A stretch of 64,000 nucleotides of DNA from Siphonodentalium dalli. Its lineage: Eukaryota > Mollusca > Scaphopoda > Gadilida > Siphonodentaliidae. The translations under genes and the position numbers were made by a program. Positions 1 to 11,900 of this stretch are shown here, piece by piece; position 1 is the stretch's first letter, and each line of letters begins with the position of its first letter. The notes under the pieces were generated by a model. It saw only the letters and a list, made by a program, of their open reading frames with translations. It ran no database searches and was not told the DNA's origin. The stretch is taken from assembly GCA_032622095.1 (NCBI GenBank), contig CP136064.1, positions 150,041,819 to 150,105,818 on the forward strand, given 5' to 3'.

Positions 1-2619
1 AGCACACCGAATTTGGTTTCAATCGGTCCAAAATATTGTGTTATGTACTCGTAAATTTGTTTGGAGCGACATTAAACTGAATTAACCAATTTCATCCCAT
101 GCCTTGGGACTACTTGGCTATTAATATGGCTATATTATTTTCTGATGTCTCTTATGCCAATGTGCAGATAAAGAAAGCTGTGGTATCTAATTAAAAAAAA
201 AGTTTCAACAATACACATCATATGCTGTTAACAGTAGACTAGAACATCACTCTACAGATGGTATGAGGTCATTATCAATGTTATTGGTTTAATAGAGATG
301 CCAGTCTTCAACATAAACAATGCCTGTGATTTGTTGACAGCTCTGCTGTATAATTGATACTAATTCAGGGTTTCCACTAGGGGTTGGGGGAATCTGGCCG
401 TATTTGGGAAGCACATACTCGGCGCCCGGTCAGGAGAACAATTTTATGTTTATCACTGAAAATAGCCATTTCCTTGCACTTGAGACAACAAGCAGGAACA
501 ATAAATCTTCGTATAGAAACCAAATTAAAACAGATCGTCTTTCTTTGATTTCAAGTTAATGAACTGAAAGCATATAAGCACCACAACATAGGCATACAGT
601 GGATACAATGACTTTTATAACGGTAGCAATATTAAAACCCGACATCAAAGAAATGGAAAGACACATATTGTCACACTCAGTATCAAGCTACGTGTAACTC
701 CAGCAGCAATAAGTGTTATGTCAGAGCTCATGTCACGTGCTTTGCACACGTTCTGCTTTCTTTGTATTTTATACAGTACCGATCAAAACTATATGTAGTT
801 GGTGTAAACTCAAAATCCATTCCTCAGATGGAGATGATCACATGCTGGAATCGTATAATGGAAAATTTTGCATTCATTGGATAGGGAATAAATACGTTGA
901 TAATATTTTACACTATTAATATTATATATTTTTTAGTCTTAATTTCTTAATTAAAAATTTATTTGAATTTGAGGTAAAAGGTCCGCACTGCAAAAACTCA
1001 CCTGTGTTCATTGTTGTAGCTCAGTATTCAGCCACTCATAATGACTTACCGATGTTTATTGCGCATTTTGAGGGGAAATAGTTTAATAGTGGGTCAGAAA
1101 GTTGTGTCTAAAAGACAGAAATCTACGGTAAATTAAAATGCGAGAGGCTGATTACTACCAAACATTTGCCAACAAAGTGTTACCAGGATGGTGCAGACAA
1201 CTGTGCACGTGGTCCGCACAATTGGTCATGTCTTATTCAGGCACCAAGTGTAGGATTCATTGCAATCTGTTAACCATCAGTGTCAGTGTCGGTGATCGCT
1301 CGTCCTGAGTAAAAAGGCAACTGAGTTGGTCTGTGGCTATTTTGTGACCAATGTTATGTCAAGGACGGGGAGGGGAATGAGGCCGGTGGACGGAAACCCT
1401 CACTAATGTGTCAGCAGTGAGGTGTCTTGGGCCTAAAAAAAATAAATTATTTGTTTCCTATTACGGTGCCAAAAAATTCCAGGTAGGTAGGTAGGTAGGG
1501 AATTTTTTTTTTTTTGGTAATATTTTTTTATTTTTCCCCCGAACAGTTAAGAAGTACATTAATGCTTACTCTTTATACTTGTGTTAATGCTGTCCATGTA
1601 TATTGCAAGTAAACAGTTAATGTAGCACAATAATATGATAAGTATTGTCAATGTGAACAAACAAATGCCTCCCAGGCACTCAATTATGCAGCTCTCTTGT
1701 AATTATTCTCTCAGTTTAGATTGTGGTGGCACATCTTCCTCAGAGTACAATATTGACATATCAACAGGCCCAAGACATACACCATAATAGGGCTTTTCTA
1801 TTACTTTATAATAACATAACTTGTATGATATTAATTCAAACCTCACTTAAATATTTGGTCATACACCTCAGGACCTAAGACACATATCTCACATGCGCCT
1901 CAGACACATTGCACAGGGTGTAAATGTTCCTCAGACACCCCTCAACTACACCCAAACAAACCAGTAGATAATTTCATGTGCTTTTTTAGTGCCCATCACA
2001 GAAGGGTGTTTGATATGGTAGACATGCAGTCATCTTTATACTGTCTGTATACATACTAGTAACTATGCATGAACACTTTGAATCCTTGATTGACTGGGGA
2101 GAGGAACTTTAAATTCTGATATAGAATGTCTTCTATATGTATATTGCTCTCTAACAGATAAGACTTCTTCCCACAAGACATGGGAGTTGAACAAACAAGA
2201 TTACCACAGGCAGGTTTTAAAGACTGCAGATTTATTGGTGAGATTGGGATTCATCTGCAACCACAAATGGACATGTATTTTAGTAGAAGTAAATTGTTTT
2301 TGAAAATTCCATCTAAAATTATTGCTGCTTAATGTAAACATAGTATATAAGTATATATCTAACGATAATATGGACGTGTTTACATGCCAATTACATGCAT
2401 AATTTTTTTTTATTTTTTTTTTGGGTTGAAATTTGAAAAAAAAAGTTCAGGTCGGCCCAATTTCGGCAGGTCGGTCGGGTAACCGGAAACACAGATGTTT
2501 TTTTTTTTGTGGCCTTATCTTGATGGCTGTTGTTGGTAGAATTTGATACATTATCATTGTAAACTTAAATTGTAATCTCTTGACCAAGTACATGTATTAC
2601 ATGTCCAGGTCACCTTTTC
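1..2619. other. Non-coding DNA, probably VAMP intron 1 or upstream flank
   Basis: No supported gene. It holds a short GTAG microsatellite at 1482-1500, poly-T runs, a lone CAGGGTTTCC-type repeat end near 367-385, and a poly-T/GGTCGG-rich repeat fragment at about 2400-2510. No ATG followed by a good splice donor with the phase needed for the microexon at 2972 was found. The best by eye is ATGTCCAG before gtcacc at 2601-2608, and its donor is weak. Confidence 0.5.
1482..1500. repeat. GTAG microsatellite
   Basis: About four tandem GTAG units read directly, followed by a poly-T stretch. Confidence 0.9.
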
Positions 2620-2671
2620 ACATTTAACCCAAGGCTGTGGTGGTGCAGCATTACAGATCCTGTTCCAGTGC

Positions 2672-2770
2672 ATTCTTTTATATAAATGCGAGTGAACCAT
2701 AAATTCCAATAATTTGTGTTTAACACAAATTATTGGAATTTATGGGTCACTCGCATTTATATAAAAGAAT
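2672..2770. repeat. Near-perfect 99-bp palindrome
   Basis: Two 49-bp arms (2672-2720 and 2722-2770) flank a single central base and differ at one position by eye. It sits in a repeat that also occurs in degenerate form at 42767-43014, where the second arm is largely missing. In both places it is followed about 100 bp later by a Helentron-like 3' end. It is probably a fold-back MITE. Confidence 0.9.
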
Positions 2771-2867
2771 AATATGTACATGGTCTATAATAGTACATAA
2801 AGTATACTCTATAATTCAACATCAAAACTCTCATTTATGATTCTGATCATAGTAATTTATTATTGCC

Positions 2868-2908
2868 AAGGGATGGGTTAACATCTGCCGATCGTGATCG
2901 GCCTCTCG
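2868..2908 (+). mobile_element. Helentron-like 3' terminus (GTGTACC family fragment)
   Basis: It contains GATGGGTT, then the stem-loop GCCGATCGTGATCGGC (2887-2902), then CTCTCG and a T. The same terminal block closes the elements at 38901 and 43014. No matching 5' head lies upstream in the window, so this copy is 5'-truncated or interrupted. Confidence 0.6.
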
Positions 2909-2971
2909 TTAAATCTGAAATTTTCATGGTGAAATAATTATATCTAAAAAATCCAATCTTTCTATTTTCAG

Positions 2972-2992
2972 GTCTCAAGGAGCCCCAGCAAG
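2972..2992 (+). CDS. VAMP: VAMP 21-nt microexon (N-terminal region)
   Basis: The acceptor tctttctattttcag precedes 2972 and a gtatta donor follows 2992. The exon starts with the last base of a split codon and ends with two bases that join G of the next exon, adding S-Q-G-A-P-A-R in frame. At 21 nt with phase 2 on both sides it can be skipped without changing frame, as expected of a neuronal cassette microexon. The composition (Ala/Pro/Gly/Gln) suits VAMP N-termini. Support is splice signals plus phase only. Confidence 0.6.
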
Positions 2993-5900
2993 GTATTATT
3001 GTCTTACCCTCCTTACTTACCCTCTTTACATCTTCAACCTTCTCTTTGAGATTAACATTGAATATTGTAGAATAGACTAGATTTTAATTGTCAATCAAGA
3101 CGCACTGAAGTGTAGAATAATTACAGTATAATAAACATGATAAAATAGTGTGATTGATTTTGTTTTGATTTATTGTTTTAAACAATAAAAACAAAAAATT
3201 GTGTAAAAGGAGTTACTTTTATTAACTAGAACGTATTTCTCTATACTGTATTCCAGTATTCATGTTGAAATATTAGCTAGTGCATTGACTAATTTTTCTA
3301 CACAACTGGTCAACATGATATTATCAGGTCATTTGGCACATGCCACTCAATCAACAGAACTTTAATGTACACTAACTTTGTTTAGTAGACATTCGGACAT
3401 GTAGTTGGCTGTATTTTTCACTTCACATAATTGCCTAATCCACTGCACAAATTTACAGATCCATTTGGTCCTGCTTTAATATCATGATTTTCTGATTTTT
3501 TGGCCTCTTAGACTTTAATGATAATACTAAGAGCATGTATCAATCTATTGCTCCTAGAGTTACATGTACTTGTTTGAGCAAGCTAGCCCAAACTCAATGA
3601 AGTATGAAAGTTAGCAATTGAGTTTATAACATCCCAAATTGGGGATGATAGATTTAGATACAAATTCTCTCAAGCTTTGTCTTTCTTTACCCAAAGCTGA
3701 TCTTCTAAAAATTCCGAATCTATATATTAATTATCATTTCTTGACTGTAGTCTAAAGATCTTTTAGATTTCATCTTTAATAATCCTGACGAAAATATTTG
3801 GCCTAGCTTTGATTAAGGCATGCTTTGCCATTGCACTGAATCAGATCAATGAAATAATAATATTGTGTGTTTAAATAGGGTAGTATATATCTGTCAAAGG
3901 TATAGGGTATTTGCAATTATTTAAAGTACATTACATTATTTCGTAATAAATTATCTTAATTTGATAAATATAAAACATTCAATAAATTCTAAGCAAGATG
4001 TATCATGATTTGTGTCATGTAGGCTTATGGTACCAGCAGTTATTAATTTATTATTGGAAATTAACTTTTGAAACCATTTACAGCTTGTTTTACGTACGTT
4101 TAATACTGCATAAGATGTCCTGAATTTTCTTGTATTAACATATTTGCTAATATTCCATCAGGCCTGCCCCTCCCAATCCCCAGGCTGGTCCTGGTGGACC
4201 TCCGTAAGTACATACTTGGTGTACTCAACTGTGGTCGTGTCATTTTTGTCATTGGTGCATGTTGTGAGCTGAAGTTTTTCTGAAATAGTGCTTTTGCCGC
4301 TTCCACTATGAAAGAGACGCTTCACAGTGTGTATTTGCTTTGATAAATTTTATTATACCCTTCACAACTTCTCTCCCATTGGAAAGGGTTAAACTGAAAT
4401 CATCTTGTCTGTCCATCCGTCTGTCTGTCGCAACTTTGTCCGAGCTTATATTCCTACATTATCAGGTCAATTTTTATTTAAAGAACAGCAGGAGAGCCTG
4501 GCCACTCTTGAGTATCCAAAACTCCAAAAGCTCAAGCCTAAATCAGATCCAGGAATTTTAAATCTCTAAGCATTTTCCTGTAATTTAAGAAAATAAGAAC
4601 TATGATGCATATATCTACTGATGACTGCAATTTTCAGAACCAAATAAGTTATACTAGATGATAGGTGCTAGTTTGATGAAAACCAGAATAGAATACACAG
4701 AACAGCTATTGCCACCTTCCTTATTTGGAGTTCACGATTTACACAACATATTTGAAAAGTTTGCTGCCCACTGTTGGAGGCGAAGATCAATGGCCTGTTA
4801 TGTACATTACTTTATCAAGCAGGTGATGTGTTCTTCTGTAGCTTGACCATAATTATACCCTTTCTATACTAAATACTCCTTGATGAGTAGTTCCCTTAGG
4901 CAATGTTCAGATAATAAGTTAAACAAACTACTAGTATGTCGTTTATTAGCTCAACTTTACTTTGTAAAGTTTGAGCTATTGCCATGGCTTTGTCGTCCGT
5001 CGTCCATGTGTGCGTGTGTACGTAAGGCATCAACAATGCAGGCTACAGGTCGTACCTTTGGTCGGATCATTATGAAATTTTTCATAGCTGTTGACATCAA
5101 CATTTAGACCAGAATGATTAATTTTGGGGTCATTCGGAAAAAAAACATGGCCGCCAGTGGACATCTTGGATGTTAACAATGACATGTAGATGGGAACGAG
5201 TAATTTTGGGGTCATTCGGCCCAAAAACATGGCCGCCAGCAGCCATCTTGGATTTTACTCTATGTATGACTAAATTCTTTAGCACTGGCTACAGGTCGTA
5301 CTTTTAGTCTGATCATCATAAAATTTGTCAAGAATGTTAATAATGACATATAGATGGGAACGAGTCATTTTGGGGTCATTCGGCCAAAAAACATGGCCGC
5401 CAGCAGCTATCTTGGATTTTACTCTTTGTATGACTAAATCCTTTAGCACGGGCTACAGGTCGTACATTTAGTCTGATCATCATAAAATTTGTCATGGCTG
5501 TTGAAATTGGAATGTAGATGGGAACGAGTCATTTTGGGGTCATTCGGACAAAAAACATGGCCGCCAGTGGCCATCTTGGATTTCAAAATTTAATCCATTA
5601 GCACATGCCACAGGTCGTACTGTTCGTCTGATCATCATGAAATTTGTCATGGATGTTAATATTGACATGTAGATGGGAACGAGTAATTTTGGGGTCATTC
5701 GGCCCAAAAACATGGCCGCCAGCAGTAGAGCTGGGCGGTTTTGCGGTTTTTACCGTAAGTTCGGTGTTTCCTCCACCACTAAAAACCGAACCGAACATTT
5801 AGAAGAAAACCGTCATCGGCGATCTTTCTTGGTTGACTACTGACCGTATTTCACCGGTCAGCGGGACGGTCGGAAATTATACTCGCCGGAAGTTATTAAT

Positions 5901-8900
5901 CGACTTCCGTTTCCAAGCGAGATAGGTGACTCGAAAAAATCAACCTGTCTCGACAACGATGTCATAATTCTCATAATGTCGAGTACGAAAAGCAAATGGC
6001 TACGATTTTTCAATAAAAAAAATTATAAACTTTCATCTTGTAAATTATGTATCAAAGAAATATCGGCGGAGCACGGAAACACGTCAAACTTGCGGTCACA
6101 TATCCAAAGAAAACACAAAAAAGAATTCCTTGAAATACAAACTGAAATTGAAAGCGAGAGTCAGCTTCAAGTTGAAAAGACCGCCACTTCTTCTGGGCTT
6201 ATATGTAGAAAACGGAAATCTGAATCTGTTGTAACTGATAGTAGAGAAACGAAACAAGGAAGAATAACTGGATATTTGGGATCACATGGTATTTGGGATA
6301 AGAAAGATGCCAGAAGATTGCAATCAGACAATCTCATAGTACAAATGATTTGTCTAGATTATCAACCTATGTCAATCGTAGAAGATGAAGGATTCCTCAA
6401 GCTTATAAATTATCTTCAACCGTGTTATAAGCCACCAACAAGACGTGAATTGCGATCAGTTCTCATCCCAGGAATGTACCAAACAAAAAAAGCAGAAATT
6501 CTCGAGGAGCTAAAGCAAGCAGAATTCTTTGGATTAACTACTGACCATTGGACTTCCAGAGCGAATGACGCATATATGGCCATAACATGCAATTTTCTCA
6601 ATTCTGATTTTGAACTGAAGGATTATTGTCTCGCCATTACTCATACCCCAGACTCACATACAGCTGTTAATTTACGACGGATTTAACAAATTGTGTTGAA
6701 AACTGGATAAGGGACAAACGGAAAAAATGCAAAGTGTATGTGGTTTCGGATAATGCTTCCAATATGGTCGCTGCTGCAAAATTATTGCCATCTCATTTCA
6801 CAACTCTGCGCTGTTTCGCACATACCCTCCAACTTGTAATTAAAGACAGTCTTAAAAAGTTTCCTGCCACTCAGAAAATAATAGCGAAGTGTAAAACTAT
6901 TGTGACATATTATCATCATAGTTCTCAAGCCACACATAAACTCAAAGAAATGCAAAGAACAATGGGGTTGAAGGAGCATAAGCTAAAAACAGAGTGCGAA
7001 ACCCGATGGAACTCGACGTACTATATGATGGAAAGATTAGTACAAGAAAAAGAACCTCTGTCTGCAGTAATTGCATCCATCGCTAAATTGCCAAATCTTT
7101 CTGCATTTGAATGGAAAACGGCAGCTGAATATGTCAAGGCATTGAAACCTCTGGAAAATGCAACAACAATGCTCTCGTCTGCAAAGTTTGCCACCACATC
7201 CATGATCATACCAGTTCTGAACACTGTCGTAGATGAACTGTCCTGTTCTGTATTGAATGACTTTGGCAAAACTGTTACAAGTAACATCAATAGCAGGTGG
7301 CCTGACTATGAGAAAAATGCACTATATGCTGTTTCAACATGTATTGATCCCAGATTTAAACTACATGCCTTTTCATGTGACAATCTGAAATGTACTGCCA
7401 GACAAATGTTGTTAGACCAACTGTTTTCACACTGTAACAAAGACACCAAACTTGTGACCAAAGATAAAGAGACATGTTCAGAATCAGAGGAAAATGTTGA
7501 CTCTGTTGAGGAAGTTCAAATAACTAATGCTACTCCATCTACTTCCTCCACAGTCTCAGTATCAGAAAAGGGTAAAGAGGAGACAGTTCCTAAGCATGAT
7601 TTCTGGGCTACGTTAAAAAAAAAAGTGGTGAAGAAAAAGGAGCCAACGAAAGGAGATGAAGATGAACTTAGAGCAGTGCTACAGTTTGAAACTGACCATT
7701 ACCTTGAAGAAGATCCCATTGAACCGACAGATTGCCCGTTCATTTGGTGGCAGAACAATAAAAGACAATACAAACATCTTGCAGACTTTGCCAGGTCTCT
7801 GTTGTTCATTCCTGGAACATCTGTTCCCAGTGAAAGGATTTTTAGTAAATCAGGCTTAGTTCTGTCAGACAGAAGATGCAGCTTGAAGTCTATTCACGCA
7901 GAAATGCTTGTATTCCTAAATCATAATTTGAGAAATTGAGATAATGTTGATTCCATTTGGAAATTGGAATACAAGCATTTCTGCATCAATAGGCTTCAAT
8001 ACTCAATAGGCTTCAAGCCTTCAAGCTGCTATTGTTGTCAATTTGTTGAATGAACTTGAATCATCATTCATCATGATATCAATGTGAATTATGCGACCCA
8101 AATGAAAATATTCATTTAGTTAAGTTGATTTAGTTTAAGACTTTAAGTTAATGAACTGCAGTTAAACAGTGTTACAATATATTTTAATTTGTTTTAAGTT
8201 TAAGTTTATTTTTTGTTGTTATTACAGAATCATATTTTTAGTTCTGTTTGCTTTATTTTTACATGATTTTGAATAAATTTAATTATTTTATGAAAACAGT
8301 TATCAATTCCCATTTGTTCAAGCCTAGTGAGGAAAAATACCGAAATCGAAACCGAATCGAGGTTTTTCTTAGTAAAAAACCGAAATTGAAAACCGAGCCT
8401 GAAAAAAAAAACCGCCCAGCTCTAGCCAGCAGCCATCTTGGATTTTACTCTTTGTATGACTAAATTCTTTAGCACGGGCTACAGGTCGTACTTTTAGTCT
8501 GATCATCATAAAATTTGTCAAGAAAGTTAATAATGACATGTAGATGGGAACGAGTCATTTTGGGGTCATTCGGCCAAAAAACATGGCCGCCAGTGGCCAT
8601 CTTGGATTTCAAAATTTAATCCATTAGCACAGACCACAGGTCGTACTGTTCGTCTGATCATCATGAAATTTGTCATGGATAATAATATTGACATGTAGAT
8701 GGGAATGAGTAGTTTTGGGGTCATTCGGCCAAAAACATGGCCGCCAGCAGCCATCTTGGATTTTACTCTTTGTATGACTAAATCCTTTAGCACGGGCTAC
8801 AGGTTGTACCTTTAGTCTGATCATCATCAAATTTGTCATGAATGTTAATAATGACATGTAGATGGGAACGACTCATTTTGGGGTCATTCGGCCAAAAAAC

Positions 8901-11900
8901 ATGGCCGCCAGCAGCCATCTTTGATTTTACTCTTTGTATGACTAAATCCTTTAGCACGGGCTACAGGTCGTACCTTAAGTCTGATCATCATAAAATTTGT
9001 CATGGATGTTAAAAATGACATGTCATGGCTGTTGAAATTGGAATGTAGATGGGAACGCATCATTTTGGGGTCATTCGGACAAAAAACATGGCCACCAGCG
9101 GCCATCTTGGATTTCAAAATTTAATCCATTAGCACAGGCCACAGGTCGTACTGTTCGTCTGATCATCATGAAATTTGTCATGGATAATAATATTGACATG
9201 TAGATGGGAATGAGTAGTTTTGGGGTCATTCGGCCAAAAACATGGCCGCCAGCAGCCATCTTGGATTTTACTCTTTGTATGACTAAATCCTTTAGCACGG
9301 GCTACAGGTTGTACCTTTAGTCTGATCATCATCAAATTTGTCATGAATGTTAATAATGACATGTAGATGGGGACGAACAATTTTGGGGTCATTCGGCCAA
9401 AAAAACATGGCCACCAGCAGCCATCTTTGGATTTTACTCTTTGTATGACTAAATTCTTTAGCACGGGCTACAGCTCGTACCTTTAGTCTAATCATCATAA
9501 AATTTGTCATGGATGTTAAAAATGACATGTAGATGGGAACGACTCATTTTGGGGTCATTCGGCTGAAAAACATGGCTGCCAGCAGCCATCTTGGATTTTA
9601 CTCTTTGTATGACTAAATCCTTTAGCACAGGATACATGTCGTAACTTTAGTCTGATCATCATAAAATTTGTCATCAATGTTAATAATGACATGTAGATGG
9701 GAACGAGTCATTTTGGCGTCATTTGGTCAAAAAACATGGCCGCCAGCAGCCATCTTGGACTTTACTCTTTGTATGACTAAATCCTTTAGCATGGGCTACA
9801 GGTCGTACATTTAGTCTGATCATCATAAAATTTGTCATGGCTGTTGAAATTGGAATGTAGATGGGAACGAGTCATTTTGGGGTCATTCGGACAAAAAACA
9901 TGGACGCCAGCGGCGATCTTGTATTAAAAAATTTAATCCATTAGCACGGGCCACAGGTCGTACTGTTTGTCTGATCATCATGAAATTTGTCATGGATGTT
10001 AATATTGACATGTAGATGGGAACGAGTAATTTTGGGTTCATTCGGCCAAAAAACATGGCCGCCAGCAGCCATCTTGGATTTTACTCTTTGTATGTCTAAA
10101 TTCTTTAGCACGGGCTACAGGTCGTACCTTTAGTCTGATCATCATAAAATTTGTCATGGATGTTCTCAATGACATGTAGATGGGAACGAGTAATTTTGGG
10201 GTCATTCGGCCAAAAAACATGGTCGCCAGCAGCCATCGTGGATTTTACTCTTTGTATGACTAAATCCTTTAGCACGGGCTACAGGTTGTACCTTTAGTCT
10301 GATCATCATAAAATTTGTCATGGATGTTAACAATGACATGTAGATGGGAACGACTTATTTTGGGGTCAATCGCCGAAAAACATGGCCGCCAGCAGCCATC
10401 TTTGGATTTTACTCTTTGTATGACTAAATCCTTTAGCACGGGCTACAGCCAGGTCGTACCTTTAGTCTGATCGTCATAAAATTTGTCATGGATGTTAACG
10501 ATGACATGTAATTGGGAACGACTCATTTTGGGGTCATTCGGCCGAAAACATGGCCGCCAGCAGCCATCTTGGATTTTACTTTTCTCTTCATGTCTATAAA
10601 CTAGTATTAGACATTCAACTTTCCACATTCCTAATCGCTCCATTGACTGTAATACATTAAATTATTCCCTTTCCAAGTTGAGCTACAGTGTCATTGACAC
10701 TTTCATTGAACTTATTATCTGAACATTTCCAACCAATTAACAGGAATAATTTGGCACTTGTATTATATGATTGTTTGTCTGTCGGGTGTCATCTGCTGAC
10801 ATATCCTGAACATTCCTCATGATGAATATTATAATGACATTCCAATATGTCCTTTTATAACTGGATGGGAGACAAACAGTATGATGTGAAGCATTACATC
10901 CATGTCAAAGGATCTAAATGTCAAAATCTACACATACATGTAATTCTTTTACTGTAAATTGAGGTTGCTGTGACAGAATTCTACTAGTTTCTCCCGAGAA
11001 AAAATATTATAAATTTTTGTCCAAAAGCACTGTACTGCTGTATGTGTCTATGGAATGTACTCAGAAGAATTTTGCATGCATGCTGTAATTGCTAGTAGTC
11101 AACATTGTTCAGTCGATCGTATGGTGTCGTGTGGGCCAGTATTTTGCAAATTATCATGCATTTTATCCACATCTATTTTGTATAATACAAAAGTTTTCAA
11201 ACAAATATTTTGGTAAAAGGGGTAGTCTCTACCACAAAATTTCAATGTGTGAGATTGATCAAAATTAATACTCTAATATTATATAGTTATGTTGGTAAGC
11301 TTAATTGAAATATAATGTAGATGCCCTCAAGGCAACTCTATTTGACAGTTGAGAGTTGGTCAAGTCAAGTTCTCATCATAAAAAAACTTGTTTTTATTTA
11401 TAACTAAAATCTAGACATAGTCAATTGACTATATTGAGGGTATTTAAATCACACCTGCCTCGTTAGTTAATCAGGGTTTCCGCAGGGGGGGTGGGGGCTT
11501 GAAAACCATGAATGTCCAGCTTGAATCTGACAAAGAAGTTAGAACCATTCAAGGGCTAGGCAAGTGCTTAAGTTGCCTTAGGAGGGGGGTGGTCTTCAAT
11601 AGCAGCCCTTGATATTGGCATTTTCTTCTTCAGCAATGCTTCAGAATTGACTTAAATTGTATATTGTCGTCTTTCTCTGTATTGCCTTTTGCGCAGCTTA
11701 TTTCGAGGTCTGCAATAGCCATTGTTTTCAGTGGTATATGCACTGCTTAGTGAACACATAATTGAATATCTTGAAAACCCTTGAAAATTGTCCAGAAATG
11801 GCCTGAATTTCTTTCAATTTTACAGTAAATAGAAATAGATGCGAAATGGCCTTAAAACTGGCCTTTAATTTCAGAACAATAGGAACCCTGGATATGTAAG

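Larger units (their letters stand above)
5726..8424 (+). mobile_element. hAT DNA transposon (copy 1), nearly complete
   Basis: The 2.7-kb element is bounded by TAGAGCTGGGCGGTTTT and its inverse and by a perfect GCCAGCAG duplication (5718-5725, 8425-8432). Subterminal TTCGGTTTT-type motifs repeat at both ends. Inside, on the + strand, lies a BED-finger/hAT transposase broken by one frameshift. It inserted into a tandem unit of the Helentron-like array, so it is younger than that array. Intact ends and duplication suggest a fairly recent insertion. Confidence 0.96.
4948..10705 (+). mobile_element. Helentron-like element with tandem 165-170 bp units (AGCTCAAC family), carrying a hAT insertion
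   Basis: It starts AGCTCAACTTTAC with a hairpin (counter-arm GTAAAGTTTGAGCT) and GTCGTCCGTC, then many tandem units marked by ACATGTAGATGGGAACGAG and CAGCAGCCATCTTGG. It ends with AAGTTGAGCT, the inverse of the start, then stem-loop GTGTCATTGACAC and TTTCA. T flanks both ends. Helentron-associated elements are known to have paired subterminal inverted repeats, a 3' hairpin, T/T insertion and tandem cores; assigning this family there is inference. Without the hAT at 5726-8424 it is about 3.05 kb. Higher-order repetition is visible: a 260-bp block at 8596 recurs about 505 bp later. Confidence 0.8.

Noticed and set aside
2601-2608. ATGTCCAG as VAMP exon 1 coding part
   Set aside because: Phase would fit, but the donor gtcacc is poor and nothing else supports a transcription start there; exon 1 is more likely upstream of the window.
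5030-10643. Many minus-strand ORFs of 60-111 codons with repeated [15 protein letters not shown]-like peptides
   Set aside because: They are the same tandem repeat unit read on the reverse strand. The peptide repeats because the DNA does, and the same holds at 14.4-16.5 kb and 43.4-44.9 kb.
4948-10705. Regularly repeated sequence as a possible CRISPR array
   Set aside because: Units are 165-170 bp with no conserved-repeat/unique-spacer alternation, and the genome is eukaryotic.
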